NCBI GenBank assembly: GCA_017893485.1 | Contig: CM030361.1 | Location: 139,704,461 to 139,768,460 of the forward strand | Source: Hemerocallis citrina | Lineage: Eukaryota > Streptophyta > Magnoliopsida > Asparagales > Asphodelaceae | DNA length: 64,000 nt | Direction of reading: 5' to 3' | Shown: positions 33,442 through 45,566 of the stretch, piece by piece | Numbering within the stretch: position 1 is the first letter of the stretch | Layout: each line of letters begins with the position of its first letter | The notes under the pieces: model-generated | The model's database searches: none | Told to the model about the DNA's origin: nothing | The model's input: only the letters and a program-made list of their open reading frames with translations | Position numbers and translations under genes: made by a program

Positions 33442-34745
33442 AAGCTATTTTTCTTTCATGTTCATCTAACTTCCAACACAAAATTATTAATGAATTAAAT
33501 ATCTACTCTTGAGATTCATCATTAGAGATTTATTATTCAAAAAAAACCCATCACTTCTTTTTACCACAAATCAATTCTTATCCCCTTAATCATACACATT
33601 GTATATCAAACCATATCTATCACGAAAATATAACTCTTAAAAATATATTTTAAACAGTGAGAAATGTTTATATTATCCCCATAATATTTTTATAATTTTT
33701 ATATAATTTTTCTGGATTTTAAAACTCCAAAAAATGATAAAAGAACATAAAATAAATCAAAACAAAGCTCTAAGGGCTCGAACCCGAGACCAAACCCCAA
33801 CACCAAGCTATTTTTTTTTCATGTTCATCTAACTTCCAACACAAAATTATGAATGAATTAAATATCCACTCTTGAGATTCATCATTAGAGATTTATTATT
33901 GAAAAAAACTCATCACTTTTCTTTTCACCACAAATTAATTCTTATCCCTTTAATCATACACATTGTATATCAAATCATACCTATCACGAAAATATAACTC
34001 TTAAAAATATATTTTAAAAAGTGAGAAATGTTTATATTATCCCCATAATATTTTTTATAATTTTTATATAACTTTTCTGGATTTTAAAACTCCAAAAAAA
34101 TGATAAAAGAACATAAAATAAATCAAAACAAAGCTCCAAGGGCTCGAACCCGAGACCTCACCCCAACACAAAGCTATTTTTCTTTCATGTTCATCTAACT
34201 TCCAACACAAATCATTAATGAATTAAATATCCACTTTTGAGATTCATCATTAGAGATTTATTATTCAAAAAAAAACCCATCACTTTTCTTTTTACCACAA
34301 ATCAATTCTTATCCCCTTAATCATACACATTGTATATCAAAACATATCTATCATGAAAATATAACTCTTAAAAATATATTTTAAACAGTGAGAAATGTTT
34401 ATATTATCCCCATAATATTTTTATAATTTTTAAATAATTTTTCTGGATTTTAAAACTCCAAAAAAATGATAGAAGAACATAAAATAAATCAAAACAAAGC
34501 TCTCACTTTTCTTTTAACCACAAATCAATTCTTATCCCCTTAATCATACACATTGTATATCAAACCATATCTATCACGAAAACATAATTCTTAAAAATAT
34601 ATTTTAAACAGTGAGAAATGTTTATATTATCCCCATAATATTTTTATAATTTTTATATAATTTTTCTGAATTATAAAACTCCAAACAAATGATTAAAGAA
34701 CATAAAATAAATCAAAACAAAGCTCTAACTCGAACCCGAGACCTC
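33442..34745. repeat. tandem array, about 363-bp unit
   Basis: Copies start at AAGCTATTTTTC near 33442, 33805 and 34171; a fourth copy (from about 34500) lacks its first third. Each complete unit contains TTCATGTTCATCTAACTTCC, TACACATTGTATATCAAA, TTATATTATCCCCATAATA and, at its end, GGGCTCGAACCCGAGACC, a B-box-like palindrome. Copies are very similar, so the duplication is recent relative to the LTR. Confidence 0.93.
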
Positions 34746-35604
34746 ACCCCCGCCCAAATGCGCCAAATGCGCCACATGGCGGCCTTAGGCGCACCACACA
34801 CGCACTAACCACTTTGGACAAGCGCCTAAATGATATATAAAAGGTCATATACTTTAAATACCTGCTCTCTGTTTATTTCCCTTTTCTTATTTTTCAACTA
34901 TTTTGTTTCCCATTCTTCTTCTCCAAATTAATATTATAAAATAAATATTTCTAAACTCCAGAATATCTCTCTTACTGTATTTAATTATATTTAAGGGGAT
35001 TTATACCCTTTTACACATATTCATTTTCTAAAGTGTATAAACATGAAATTGATTTAGAACCACTATTTCCTTTCTTCAAAAAAATAATATAAAAATTTGT
35101 ATTTATACCCTAACCAAAGATTAATGATTTTACTGAATTTTATTCATTTTAATGAGAATTAGCCATCTTTTCCAAAATAGTCATTTTCCCCTTAGGAGAA
35201 TTTAATATAAAAAGAACAATGCAACAATGCTAATTTGTCAAATTTCGTGTTAATACAATTCTTCATCCTTCAACCATACTCCGTTTATTATCCCAATTTA
35301 TTTCTAATTTATCTTCACTAATTGTCACATTTCTTATATATATTTTTGTCTAATTTTGTACAAGACAACAATCATGCAACAAAAGAAACTCATTTTGCAA
35401 TTGTGCCTAGCACTTATAAACATGCATTTAATTTATCTCTTCCCTCATTCTAGTCTTATCATTCAAATCATATCCTTTAATTTAACACACAATGCAACCC
35501 ATGGTAGCAAATTTCATCATAACAACATGCATCAAAATTAACAAGAATCATTCAAACTAGACTAAAGTTTACCATACAACACCTAATCATGATTTCTAAA
35601 CTAA

Positions 35605-35868
35605 TCTATACTATTATTAAGCAAAGTCCCATTTTGGCGGCTTTTTACTATCATGCCCCCGTATACATAAAAAGCTAAAAAAAAAATATAAGGTTAATTC
35701 TGTAATTTTCACTTCATATTTAAAGTCTCTATAAAAATTTTGTTCCCTAAAAAATTGAAACTGTCTCTTCCTCTCCCTCCATCGAATCCGTGCATTGCAC
35801 GTGCATATACCCTGTGCAAATTGCACGTGCTAACCCATAAAACGTGCATTGCACGTGCGGATTACTAG
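35605..35868 (+). mobile_element. short non-autonomous Helitron
   Basis: 264 bp between host A and T. It starts TCTATACTATTATTAAG and ends in CTAG. The hairpin ACGTGC-ATT-GCACGT (35842-35856) lies 8-12 bp before the end, as Helitrons require. No coding. Similar ends occur at 48062 and 52283. Confidence 0.85.
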
Positions 35869-36075
35869 TTAGAAAACAAGACACCCACCTCTTTTGATGC
35901 ACAAATGAAAATCTCCTAAGGAAAGTTCCTAGCTCCACTCCACAAGCCTAACACTTCTCCTCATAACAAAGCAAACTCCAAGCCTCCAAGAAGCAAATCC
36001 GAAATCTCTAGCTCTCTTTCTTTTCCTCTCTCTTAATTTTTCTTTAGTTTAAGTGCAAATGACATACAATTAGGC

Positions 36076-36107
<32 letters not shown>

Positions 36108-36110
36108 TAT
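36076..36110 (-). promoter_or_regulatory. poly-G run and TATA-like box of LTR C
   Basis: 29 G in a row followed by TTATATAGG. On the minus strand this reads CCTATATAA then a C-run, the same layout as D. Confidence 0.5.
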
Positions 36111-36786
36111 AGGAAATTTGTGTGGCTAGGATTAACCCCACTACCCCACTCTCCCACTACTCCCACTATTGGCCGGCCTCAAGCTTGTGCATGCACATAA
36201 TGCACGTGCACGTGTAGTGCACATGCCAACTCAAATTCATTTATATTTTTTTGTTAATTTGTTAGTAGGTTACTAGTTGTTATAAGACAAGTGTAAAAAG
36301 TGTGTACAAATTAAATGAAGAATTTATTAGTGGGTTTCTCATCATGGGCTTTATTATAATTTATTTATTTATTTTATTTTTGATGAATCTAAATTAGTCT
36401 TTTAGGCCTATGAGCTTCTAATTTAAAGAAAAAAAATGAGACAAAAGAGAATAAAGGAAACTTATGTATAATTTAATAAAATTTTAGAAATAAAATTGAG
36501 ATAAAATTGCACGTGCATTGCACGTAAAATAAATGTTTGAATATGAAATCGATTTTATCAACGGAAAAATATATTTATAGATAATCGAAATACAACATAA
36601 CAAAAATATATTTCGTTTGATATACACACTCAATAATGTAATCAATACATACATGGAAAACACGTGTACCACACGTATAAAATATGAAACACATAGAAAA
36701 TATCACCCGTAACGATACAAAATACACGTGCGTAACACACGAGGGGCAAAATTATCATTTCCAATTTTGCGGGGTGTTACAGCAAT

Positions 36787-37440
36787 GAATGCTATCTTTA
36801 AGCCGTATTTGAGGAAATTTGTGTTAGTATTCTTCGATGATATCTTGGTTTATAGCAAGGATTGGAAGTCTCATTTACAACATGTTGCGGTGGTCTTCAA
36901 GGTGTTAGAACAAAATTATTTCTTTGTGAAGTTGTCCAAGTGTTCTTTTGGTCGATCATCAATCGATTACTTGGGACATGTGATATCTGCAAATGTCTTG
37001 CAAGTGGATGAGGAGAAGGTCCAGGCAATCAAGAATTGGCCTCAACCGAAAAATGTTAAACATGTGAGAGCATTCTTAGGCCTCACAGGATACTATAGGG
37101 GATTTGTTAAAAATTATGCTTCAATTGCTAGTACATTGACTAATCTATTAAAGAAAGAGAAATTTGGGTGGAGTAGGGAGGCAGAGACAACTTTTGAGGA
37201 GTTGAAGAAGAGGTTGCAGCAAGCGCCTATATTAGCATTGCCAGATTTTTCAAAGATTTTCATCGTTGAGACAAATGCATCTGGTGAAGGTGTCGGAGCT
37301 GTTTTGCAGCAAGAAGGGCACCCAATTGCATATTTTAGTACGAAGATGAACAAGAGGATGCAGGCTTCATCTACATATGTGAGGAAAATGTTTGCGATTA
37401 CGAAGGTTGTGAAGAAGTAGCGCCAGTATCTCTTGGGTAG
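36787..37440 (+). pseudogene. RT and RNase H of element A, part 3
   Basis: It resumes exactly after C: AMNAIFKPYLRKFVLVFFDDILVYS has the catalytic Asp pair (about 36830-36860), then SKCSFGRSSIDYLGHVIS and VRAFLGLTGYYRGFVKNYAS (RT thumb). RNase H starts with FIVETNASGEGVGAVLQQ, where the family has ETDASG, so the first catalytic Asp is now Asn. A TAG at 37418 ends the frame (VVKK*RQYLLG; Trp expected). Confidence 0.9.
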
Positions 37441-38277
37441 TGAGTTCATAATACAAACAGACCATCAAAGTCTACATCATTTGGTAAATCGAACGATACA
37501 AACACCAGAGCAGCATAAATGGTTGTATAAATTGGCAGGGTATCAATTCAAAATAATATACAAGCCAAGTGACAAGAATGTGGTAGCTAATGGGTTACAT
37601 GAAGATAGTTCATCACTTCAGTTACTGACTACTCCGAAAATGATGTGGATGGAGCAGTTGAGGGATGAGGAGTGCAGGAAACTGATGGCAGAGGTAGCAA
37701 ATTCTCCTCACAGTAAACCTGAGTACATGATAAGAAATGATATTTTGTTCTATAAGGGTAGAATTGTTGTGCCTCCAGTGTTGCAGCATGAGATTTTGTA
37801 TAAAATGCACTCAACACCACTTGGGGGGCATGCTGGGGTAGCTAAGACATTGGCAAGACTGAGGTCTTCATTTTATTGGAAGGGAATGTTGTAATCAGTT
37901 GAAGATTATGTTTGACAATGTGTGGTGTGTCAACAAACCAAGTACAAGACTTTGAAGCCTAAGGGTTGTTGCAGCCATTGCCAATACCAATGCAGGTTTG
38001 GGAGGATGTAGCTGGATTTTGTGAGTGGATTACCCAAGTCTTAGGGTAAGTCAATTATCATGGTTGTGATAGACAGGTTATCTAAATATGCACATTTTGT
38101 TCCATTGGCAAGTAGAATGACGACAATTAAGGTGGCTGATGCCTTTACTACAAACATTTTGAAGCTCCATGGCATGCCCAAATCCATTATTTCTGATTGA
38201 GACACTATTTTTTGAGTCAATTCTAGCAGGAATTGTTCAAAAATCAAGGCACTTCTTTAAAAATGAGTACGACATAT
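37433..38277 (+). pseudogene. RNase H end and integrase N-half of element A
   Basis: The frame from 37433 has IIQTDHQSLHHLVNR and NVVANGLHE, where the family has VADALSR (last Asp lost). Integrase follows: YKMHSTPLGGHAGVAKTLARLR, then after stops CVVCQQTK (zinc site complete), LLQPLPIPMQVWED in a shifted frame, MVVIDRLSKYAHFVPLAS-like and SIISD (second catalytic Asp). It ends at the CATAT duplication of F (38273-38277). Confidence 0.85.
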
Positions 38278-38826
38278 TGTAATACCCTGAATTTTAATAA
38301 ATGTAAACTTGTAGATTTTACATGTTATGCACGTGCAAAATTTTGAATAAATATTCTCTTATGAAATAATTTTCTATAACATGAACAGATAATTATTATC
38401 TCTTTTTCTTATTCTTTAAGCCCAATTTTTTTTCTTTAAGGAGCCTAAGTTTGTTTTTCTAAACTAAGCCCAACTTAATAAATTAAGTATTTCTTTTCTA
38501 AAAGCCCACTATTTTTCTTTTAAAAAGCCCATGAATTAACTACTTTTTAATTAACTTGTCATGTAGACACATTTTTAGACAATTAATTATTTTTGTAATG
38601 TACAACTTTAATTAGGAGGACACTAGTTGAGACACATGCATGCACGTGTGTGTGCATTGCACACCCAAGGGTGGCCAGGTATGCATGGAGAGGAGTGGGA
38701 GAGTGGAGTTGTGTGCATGGGTGATTATTTGCTCATGGGTGGTTGCTACAACTTCCCATCTTATCATAGCCATTCATCTACAACCATCTAGTGTAATCCT
38801 AGCCCTCCAATCTATCCTAAAACTAG

Positions 38827-38834
38827 TATAAATA
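38827..38834 (+). promoter_or_regulatory. TATA box of solo LTR F
   Basis: TATAAATA followed by CCCCCTACC. Same position in the LTR as in D and G. Confidence 0.65.
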
Positions 38835-39769
38835 CCCCCTACCTTCATGCATACAACACTAAGAAAAATAATTGAAGAAAGAAACTATATAGGAGAGTAA
38901 AAGATTGAGTGCATTAGTGGGTGGGTGTGTCCCCTACCTTGGAGATCGGATACTTCATCCACGACAAGAGAAGGCTCGGTTTCACCAAGTGCAAGGAGAA
39001 GGATCATTGTGGTGGCTCATTCTAGGAGGAGAAGGACCAATCATGTTCAAGGAGATCGTAGGAGCTTTGTAGTATTTTCTTCAAATAGGTGGGTGGTTTT
39101 CTATACTTCTAATATTAGATATCATGCTAGGAAATTTTTGATACATATGCATACCAAAAGAACTAATAAGATAATCACTTATTGACTCTAAAAAGGACTT
39201 GCTAAACGAATGAGTAAATGCTTGATGAATTGTATGCTATTGGTTATAAATTGTGTTTAATGTAATTAAAATTCACTTATTGCCATGAAGTTGTAGAATT
39301 GGAACCATGTAATTGTAGAAAAGGTTCATATGTTGATTAGCGGATCAATTATTAATTTTTGTGCTTATGGAACCATGGTATTATTTTGCTCAAAAATACA
39401 ACTTGGATTATAAGCATTATGAATAAAGAGGGAAAACAGGAATTTACGCTTTTTAACAAAATCCTAATGCAAGAAAATGAGTAGCAAATTTGTTAAAGTG
39501 AGTTCTTTGCAACTTGTAAACATAGAACATAAATTAGAGTGAAAACACTTATTTTAATGTCAAAAAATTATTTTAAAAACACTGATTTGTTGAATATATG
39601 TAAATCTAGTATTCTGGAAATTTTTAGAAATTTTTGTAAAGAAGAAACTAAGTTACGATCGTTTGAAAAATAGAATATTTTTCAATAGACAGAGACTCGA
39701 CTTAAACCTATTTTTAGCCAAGCCTATATCAGTTAATCCCTATGGTCATACTGGTTATAGGGGGGCTTA

Positions 39770-40000
39770 AGTTGCGTTACTGTAGCACTGTGTGTGTGGG
39801 TTCGAGTCTCGGCAAGGGGCTTTTATTCCAAAATTCGATTTTTTTCCCCATACACTGAGAATCAAACTCAAAATCCTCCCACTCCCCCTTTGTGATAGTT
39901 GGGCGCCTTGTCCCTTTTGGCTAGCGCATGGGGCCTTTGGGTCTCGGTGACTGTGCACTGTGTGTGTGTGTGTGTGTGTTGTGCGGTTCGAATCTGGATG
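39770..40000 (+). other. two tRNA-promoter-like modules in F
   Basis: GGTTCGAGTCTC at 39799 and GGTTCGAATCTGG at 39985 match the tRNA B box. TTGGCTAGCGCATGGGG at about 39916 resembles an A box about 65 bp before the second. Between them is a (TG)n run (39958-39980). No cloverleaf. Confidence 0.45.
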
Positions 40001-40070
40001 TGGCCAAAAATTTTTTTGGGGAAGAAATATTTTTTTTTATTTTTATTTTAACTTGACTATTGTGAATCTT

Positions 40071-40074
<4 letters not shown>

Positions 40075-40114
<40 letters not shown>
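40075..40114. repeat. (TA)n microsatellite
   Basis: About 20 TA units inside solo LTR F. Confidence 0.95.
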
Positions 40115-40117
<3 letters not shown>

Positions 40118-41498
40118 AAATAGGGAGAAAATATTAGAAAATCCTTGAGCTTATAAACTTTAAAAAAAAGTATTATTTTGAAATTATGGACCCTTAAAAA
40201 GGGAAATACATTTTTCTTAAGAGTGAAGAGTTCACTTTAGTTTGGATCTTTTGAGTTTCTAAAATAAAGAAACTGAAAATCTTGAGTATGGAAATGATTG
40301 CAAAGAGATGAATTGAGACTTTTGTTAAGTAGAATCAAATAAGAATTTTTGAATATGCAAATTGTGCATAGAAGTGTGTTGAAAAGAGGATGTGATGAAA
40401 TGTGAAAATTTGTGGACATGTTTCAATGAATGTGAAATGAGGACTTATACTAGAATGTGGCTAAGACTCTACATCGGCAAGCATGAAAAGTACTTAAAAG
40501 GAGAATTTATGAAATTTTGTTGACCAAGTTTGGGTCGTTGATAATGAATGTTGTTGAAAGGACCGATGTAGGAGTAATGCTAGATTCTAGAATAGTAACC
40601 TCAGATTATACATAAGGATGAGATACATAGTGAAGATGTGATGATCGTAAGAGACAAACATGAGTATGAGGGCTATTGGATTGGCAGCGTGAGAGTGTCC
40701 ACAGGATGTCCCATGATGCGTTATGATTAGAACGTGGATACTACTCCAGAGTACCGTCCCAGTGGCGACGCTTATGGGGTGATCTAATGACTGCGGGTGG
40801 TGTCACGTTTATGGTAGGAGGTGAATTACCACAGGATTCCTGCATGATGAGTCATGTGTCAGTGCGTTGGGATTCTCTCCAAGGCGCCTAGACGTGAGTT
40901 CGTAGTACATAGAATGCCTAAGATACTTACCATAGTTACAGTAGTAGATTAAGTCATGGCGAGGGATTGAACCCTACAAGATGAAGAACGATTAAGGGTT
41001 TGCCTTCAGACCTATGTAGTATGGGCTGCATAGACTCTGAACAAGTACGCATTAGTGTCATATAATGTAAACAACCTGCATTAAGAACTAAGTGTACAGC
41101 ACAACACGACATCAATAGGATAGTCCCTTGTAGTTTTACTTGGGATCAAGTTTGTGGTTGTTTAAGTATGAAAAATCGTTATATTGTTTCCGGCATAGAG
41201 AGGATGGTCGTGTATAATATTTCTTCAGTGAATGAACTGACACGCCCACAGTTTCATATGCAGGAAAAAGAGGTTGACAAATTGAAGTATACATACTGCT
41301 CAAAGATTGACTTAAATGTTGTATAATTGTTCCATGTAATTACTGTAAATTGCTTCCGCTGTATGAATGTAAATGTGTAATGTAAATCTGATGTAAGAAA
41401 TGTTTTCAATTTTCTTGTAAAATTGTACGAAAGAAGTGTAAAGATCCTGTGGAACTTCGAATTCAGTTGTATTTTGGAATTCGGGGTGTTACACATAT

Positions 41499-41661
41499 CA
41501 CCCACAAACTGATGGCCAAACGGAGGGAACCAATAGAACTCTTGAGCAGTATTAGAGATCATTTGTGAGTGATGAACCAGAGCAATGGTGCAGATATCTG
41601 TCTTTGGCAGAGTTATGGTATAATACCTCATGATTTTCGTCTATAAAAACCACCCCCTTCG
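41499..41661 (+). pseudogene. integrase of element A, catalytic Glu segment
   Basis: Small piece between F and G: YHPQTDGQTEGTNRTLEQY holds the catalytic Glu, then SDEPEQWCRYLSLAELWYNTS. TAG stops interrupt it. It ends in CTTCG, the target duplication of G (41657-41661). Confidence 0.88.
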
Positions 41662-44600
41662 TGTAACATCCTGAATTTTCAAATAATTAAATATAAATTT
41701 TTTATTTAAATTCACGTGTTTTGCACGTACAAATTAATGTATGTTTTTGGCTTTAAAAATTATTGTAATGTCATGAACAAATATTTTCATTATCTTTTAA
41801 AAAGCCTATTATTAATTCTTAGGCCTAATAGTTTAATTCTAGCCCATCTAAAATTTTAATTAAGAGCCCATGGATTTTAGCCCACCTAAACTAGCCCACT
41901 AATTAGTTTTATTATTAATTAAGACAACTTGTATAGTAGACATGATCTTGTAACAAATTAATTAATAATTAAATGAACAAACAACTAGTGCATGTGATGG
42001 CACATGCACATGCACATGCAATTGCAATGGGGCGACCATATGCTTGAGTGGGAGAGATGGAGAGAGTGGAGAGTTGGTTACTTGATGATGGGTAGTTCTT
42101 CTAACTCCCAAATGTATCCTAGCCCTTCATCCAAACTCATCTAAACCCCCCATTCACTCTTGAAATGTGTATAAATACCTCTCCCTTGTCTTTCTTTATC
42201 ACTTGCATTTAGAAATTTCAAAGAGAAAGAGAAAGAAAAATGCATTTGTGAGGAAAAGTGCAGAAAAGAGATTTGTGCGAGAAAAAGAAAGAGAGTTGTG
42301 TTCCTTTCCATTGGAGGCCGGCCAAGCAAAGGAAGGGAAGTCTCGGATTTTGCTAGGAGGAGGAGCTCGTATTTTTGCACAAGCTAGGAGGATAAGGGAG
42401 ACGATCGTGCTTTTAAGGAGTTTCTTTAGGAGTTTTCGTTGTTTTCTTCAAGAAGGTGGGTGATTTCTCTACTTCTAATATAGTTACCATGCTAGGAATT
42501 TAATTTATGAATATGTTAGAGAAAATAGAAAAGTTTGCCATATACTTGCTTGAAAAGACTAGTAAGAAAAAGAGAAAATTCTTGTTTGTCTACATGAGAA
42601 AATTAGTAAAATGAATTGAAATTTGTTAATTAAGATTTTTCATGATGCTTTATTAATATATTTTCATGCTAGAATAGATATAATTTGATGAACCATGCTT
42701 GCATGAAAAATTGTGCTTGTGAATGAATTGTCGAATGCAAAATAATACCCATGGATTGTGAAATAAATTGATTAATATAGAAAGATGCAATAAGTGTTGA
42801 ATTTTAATTGTATTGTATGAGTAGCATTATATCCACTTGATGGTCAAATATGTTGTCTCTTAGAATCATAAGAAAATGAATTGGTTTTGTAAAATTTACT
42901 TAAGAGGATTAACTATGTTAAAGAATGAATAAAATTGTACAAAAACCTTTGTGAATAAATGTGGGGATAAATAGACAAAAGATTTATTTAAAAGAGAAAT
43001 TTCAATGTCAATAAATATACTAACGTTTCATTTTTCAAAAGAAATGAGGAGAATAGTTCTATTATGTTGTTAAAAATGAGAATTTTGTATATCTAAACAA
43101 ATATACTATACTGTTTTCAAAGAAACACATTCGGGAAAAAGATTTAGATTTTAAATAAGTACATTTTGATTGATAAATCGAGTTTATTAAAGAAGGAGTT
43201 AGATATAGAATTCTAGAATAAAACAATTTTAACTCATGAGTATAACAGAAAATGGAATTTGGCATACTGGTTTACGGTGTGGGTTTATAACGCTGTGAAC
43301 AGTGCTGGAAGTCTTGAAGGGACTCTGTTTTTATGAAATTTCGATTTTAAAATCAAATCACCGAAACCATACTTCAAATATAAACTGAGCTCACCTTATA
43401 TCAGTTAGTCACTCTAAACTTAGTGGTCTTCGGGTGCAGTTTGGGTCTGTTACTGTAGCAGGGCGGGGGTGTTGGTCTGGGTTCAAATCTGACCCTTGCC
43501 TTTTGTTTGTGGTTTTTGATTTTTTAACATATTTCTATTTTTGGGGTATTTTAATAGTTTTTAAGCGTATAAAAAATTGGGAAGAATTCTAATATTCTTC
43601 TAAAATTAGCTAGACTTCATAAAAATTATTTCTACAATAATTGACACATTATAATGAGATGGGAAGTAATTTTTGGGAAGAAGAACTTGATAAATTTTCT
43701 TAGAATATGACTTTTATTAATTAAAGAATAGGAATATTTTGAATGTAAAGAATTTTTGTGTAGAGATTAAAATTGAGATTTTCGACATGGAAAATTTGAG
43801 TAAGTTAATAAATGAAATTTGATGTTTAATATATGCAAGTGTGCATGGAAAGTGAAATAAAATGATCATGATGAAATGTAGAAATTTGTGAGTATAAACA
43901 CTCATTTTGATGAACATGAAAGGAGGCTGGAATTAGAGTTTAGCTAAGTCCTTACATCGGCATGAATGAAATTTTGAAGAGAAATGTGATAATAAAAAAC
44001 CAAGATTGGGCCGTGGTTAACAGTTCATGTTTAAGACCGGTGTAGAGGTAACGCTAACTCTAGGGTGTTAACTTTATTCATGATACAAATATCTAAGGAC
44101 TACACTATAGTGAAGATGTGATGAAAGTAAGAAAAACACAAGTATGAGAGCCTCAGATGTACGGTGTGAGAGTATTCACAGGCTGTTTGTATGATGCGTC
44201 ATGTCATGACGTGGACACATCTCCGGAATTATCAGGACCGTGACGACGCTTGTGGGGTGCTTGGTGACTACGTAGTGCCATCGTTCCATGACGGAGGCGA
44301 ATTTTCCATGGGTTGTCTGCATGATGCGTCATGTCATGACGTGGGATTCCCTTCCAAACTGTCTGGGCATGGGCTCGTAATTCATAAAACATCTCGGATA
44401 CCTACCTTAGTTACCGTAGTAGTTAAACTCATAGCGAGGGATCCAACCTTACAATATGAAGTACGGTTAAGGGCTTGCCCTCATATTTATGTAGAATGGG
44501 ATGCATAAGTTCGAACAAGTGTGCATTAGTGTCATGAAATAATAAGTAACTGCATTTAAGACTAAGTGCATATTCACACACGACATCAATAAGATAGTCC

Positions 44601-44924
44601 CCCTTAGCTTTGTTTGTGATCAAGTGTGTGCTTTCCAAGTAAGAGAGATTGATGTATTATATCCTAGCGTCAGTGTATGCAACTGACGTGCCCACAGTTT
44701 CTATGCAGGATAAAATGAATGAAAGGACTAAAGAAGGAATGCTGCTTATAGAAATGTTCAAATTGTTATTTATTTCATGTATCGTGTTGTAATTATAATT
44801 CCGTTGTGTTGATGTAAACATTGTTTTATAAAAAGTTTTAAATTCCTTGTAAAATTGTACGAAGTGAAGTGTAAAGATCATGTGGAACTTCGAACTCAGA
44901 CTTATTTGAAATTTAGGTGTTACA
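41662..44924 (+). mobile_element. Solo LTR G
   Basis: 3,263 bp, TGTAACATCC...TAGGTGTTACA, perfect target duplication CTTCG (41657-41661, 44925-44929). Same design as F: TATAAATACC at 42170, a B-box-like GGTTCAAATCT at 43480-43490 with CTTAGTGG about 60 bp upstream, and the module with GATGCGTCATGTCATGACGTGG at 44195 and again near 44320. It lies only 164 bp from F. No coding. Confidence 0.93.
42170..42177 (+). promoter_or_regulatory. TATA box of solo LTR G
   Basis: TATAAATA, about 510 bp into the LTR, C-rich after it. Confidence 0.65.
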
Positions 44925-44929
44925 CTTCG

Positions 44930-45551
44930 AAGCAGTTTATGGGAGACATCCTCCTACTATGTCAAATTATGTGAAGGGAAATGCAAGTAATAATGAGGTG
45001 GATATGGAGTTATCAAGGCGCACTGAGCTTTTGAAGAAATTGAAGAGTCATTTGTTGGCTGCTCAATGCAGAATGAAGAATCAAGCTGATGCTAATAGAA
45101 GGGAGAAGGAGTATCAGGTGGGAGATTGGGTATTTTTAAAACTATAGCCCTATCGGCAGAACTCTTTAATCAATAGTCATAATCAGAAGCTCTCGAAAAG
45201 CATTTATGGGCCTTATCAAGTAATGAAGAGGGTGGGATTAGTGGCTTACAAACTGCAGTTGCCTCAAAATGCTAAAATCCATCTTGTGTTCCACGTATCA
45301 TTGTTAAAGAGATGCCCAACAATTCCATCGCAAGAGGAATTGCAGAATTTTCCTGAAGTAAATGATGCACATCAGTAGGGTTTTCATCCATCAGAGGTTG
45401 TGGGGACAAGAAAAGTTAAAGTAGGTGGTCGTATTGTTAAGGAGGTCCTTGTTAAATGGGAAGGGCTGCCAGATGAAGAAGCAACATGGGAGAATGAAGT
45501 GACAATGGCGCAGTCATTTCCAAATTTGGACCTTGAGGGCAAGGTCCATGT
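44930..45551 (+). pseudogene. integrase C-terminus and chromodomain of element A
   Basis: EAVYGRHPPTMSNYVKGNAS resumes integrase in frame after G. QYQVGDWVFLKL-like sequence and YGPYQVMKRVGLVAYKLQLP (GPY/F module, about 45206) follow, after a TAG at about 45147. From about 45385, FHPSEVVGTRKVKVGGR, VKEVLVKWEGLPDEEATWE and FPNLDLEGKV form a good chromodomain (aromatic cage Trp residues in KWEG and TWE). The chromodomain frame stays open into the LTR. Confidence 0.9.
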
Positions 45552-45566
45552 TAAGAGGGGGAGTAT
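45552..45566 (+). other. polypurine tract of element A
   Basis: AAGAGGGGGAGTATT-type tract directly before the 3' LTR. Confidence 0.8.

Larger units (their letters stand above)
17450..36781 (-). mobile_element. Solo LTR C, interrupted by E (and D)
   Basis: It begins TGTAATGCCCCG and ends CGGGGTGTTACA, with a perfect target duplication GCAAT (17445-17449, 36782-36786). C proper is 17450-18165 plus about 32885-36781 (about 4.6 kb). Only one LTR copy is present and no internal coding sequence is its own, so it is a solo LTR. Orientation is minus, judged by comparison with full-length element D, whose LTR has the same architecture. It contains a 363-bp tandem array, a Helitron and a poly-G/TATA promoter region. 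Parent internal genes are lost, probably by recombination between LTRs. Confidence 0.85.
32885..36781 (-). repeat. right part of solo LTR C
   Basis: Resumes C after E. It starts with the ACACCCCATAGGCGTCGCC module found in the same place in D and (reverse) in F. It includes the 363-bp array, Helitron 35605-35868, a G29 run beside TATAT (36076-36110), and the U3 end with CGTGCATTGCACG and ACACGTGTACC motifs. Confidence 0.75.
38278..41493 (+). mobile_element. Solo LTR F
   Basis: 3,216 bp, TGTAATACCC...TCGGGGTGTTACA, perfect target duplication CATAT (38273-38277, 41494-41498) inside integrase of A. Plus orientation: TATAAATACCCCC at 38827 lies 550 bp from the start. It contains two B-box-like modules (39799-39810, 39985-39997), a TA run (40075-40114) and the family segment near 41000 (reverse of GGATTCTATGCATCC). 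No coding. Confidence 0.93.

Noticed and set aside
39770..40000. tRNA gene
   Set aside because: B-box-like and A-box-like sequences exist but no acceptor stem, anticodon arm or CCA-proximal pairing could be drawn.
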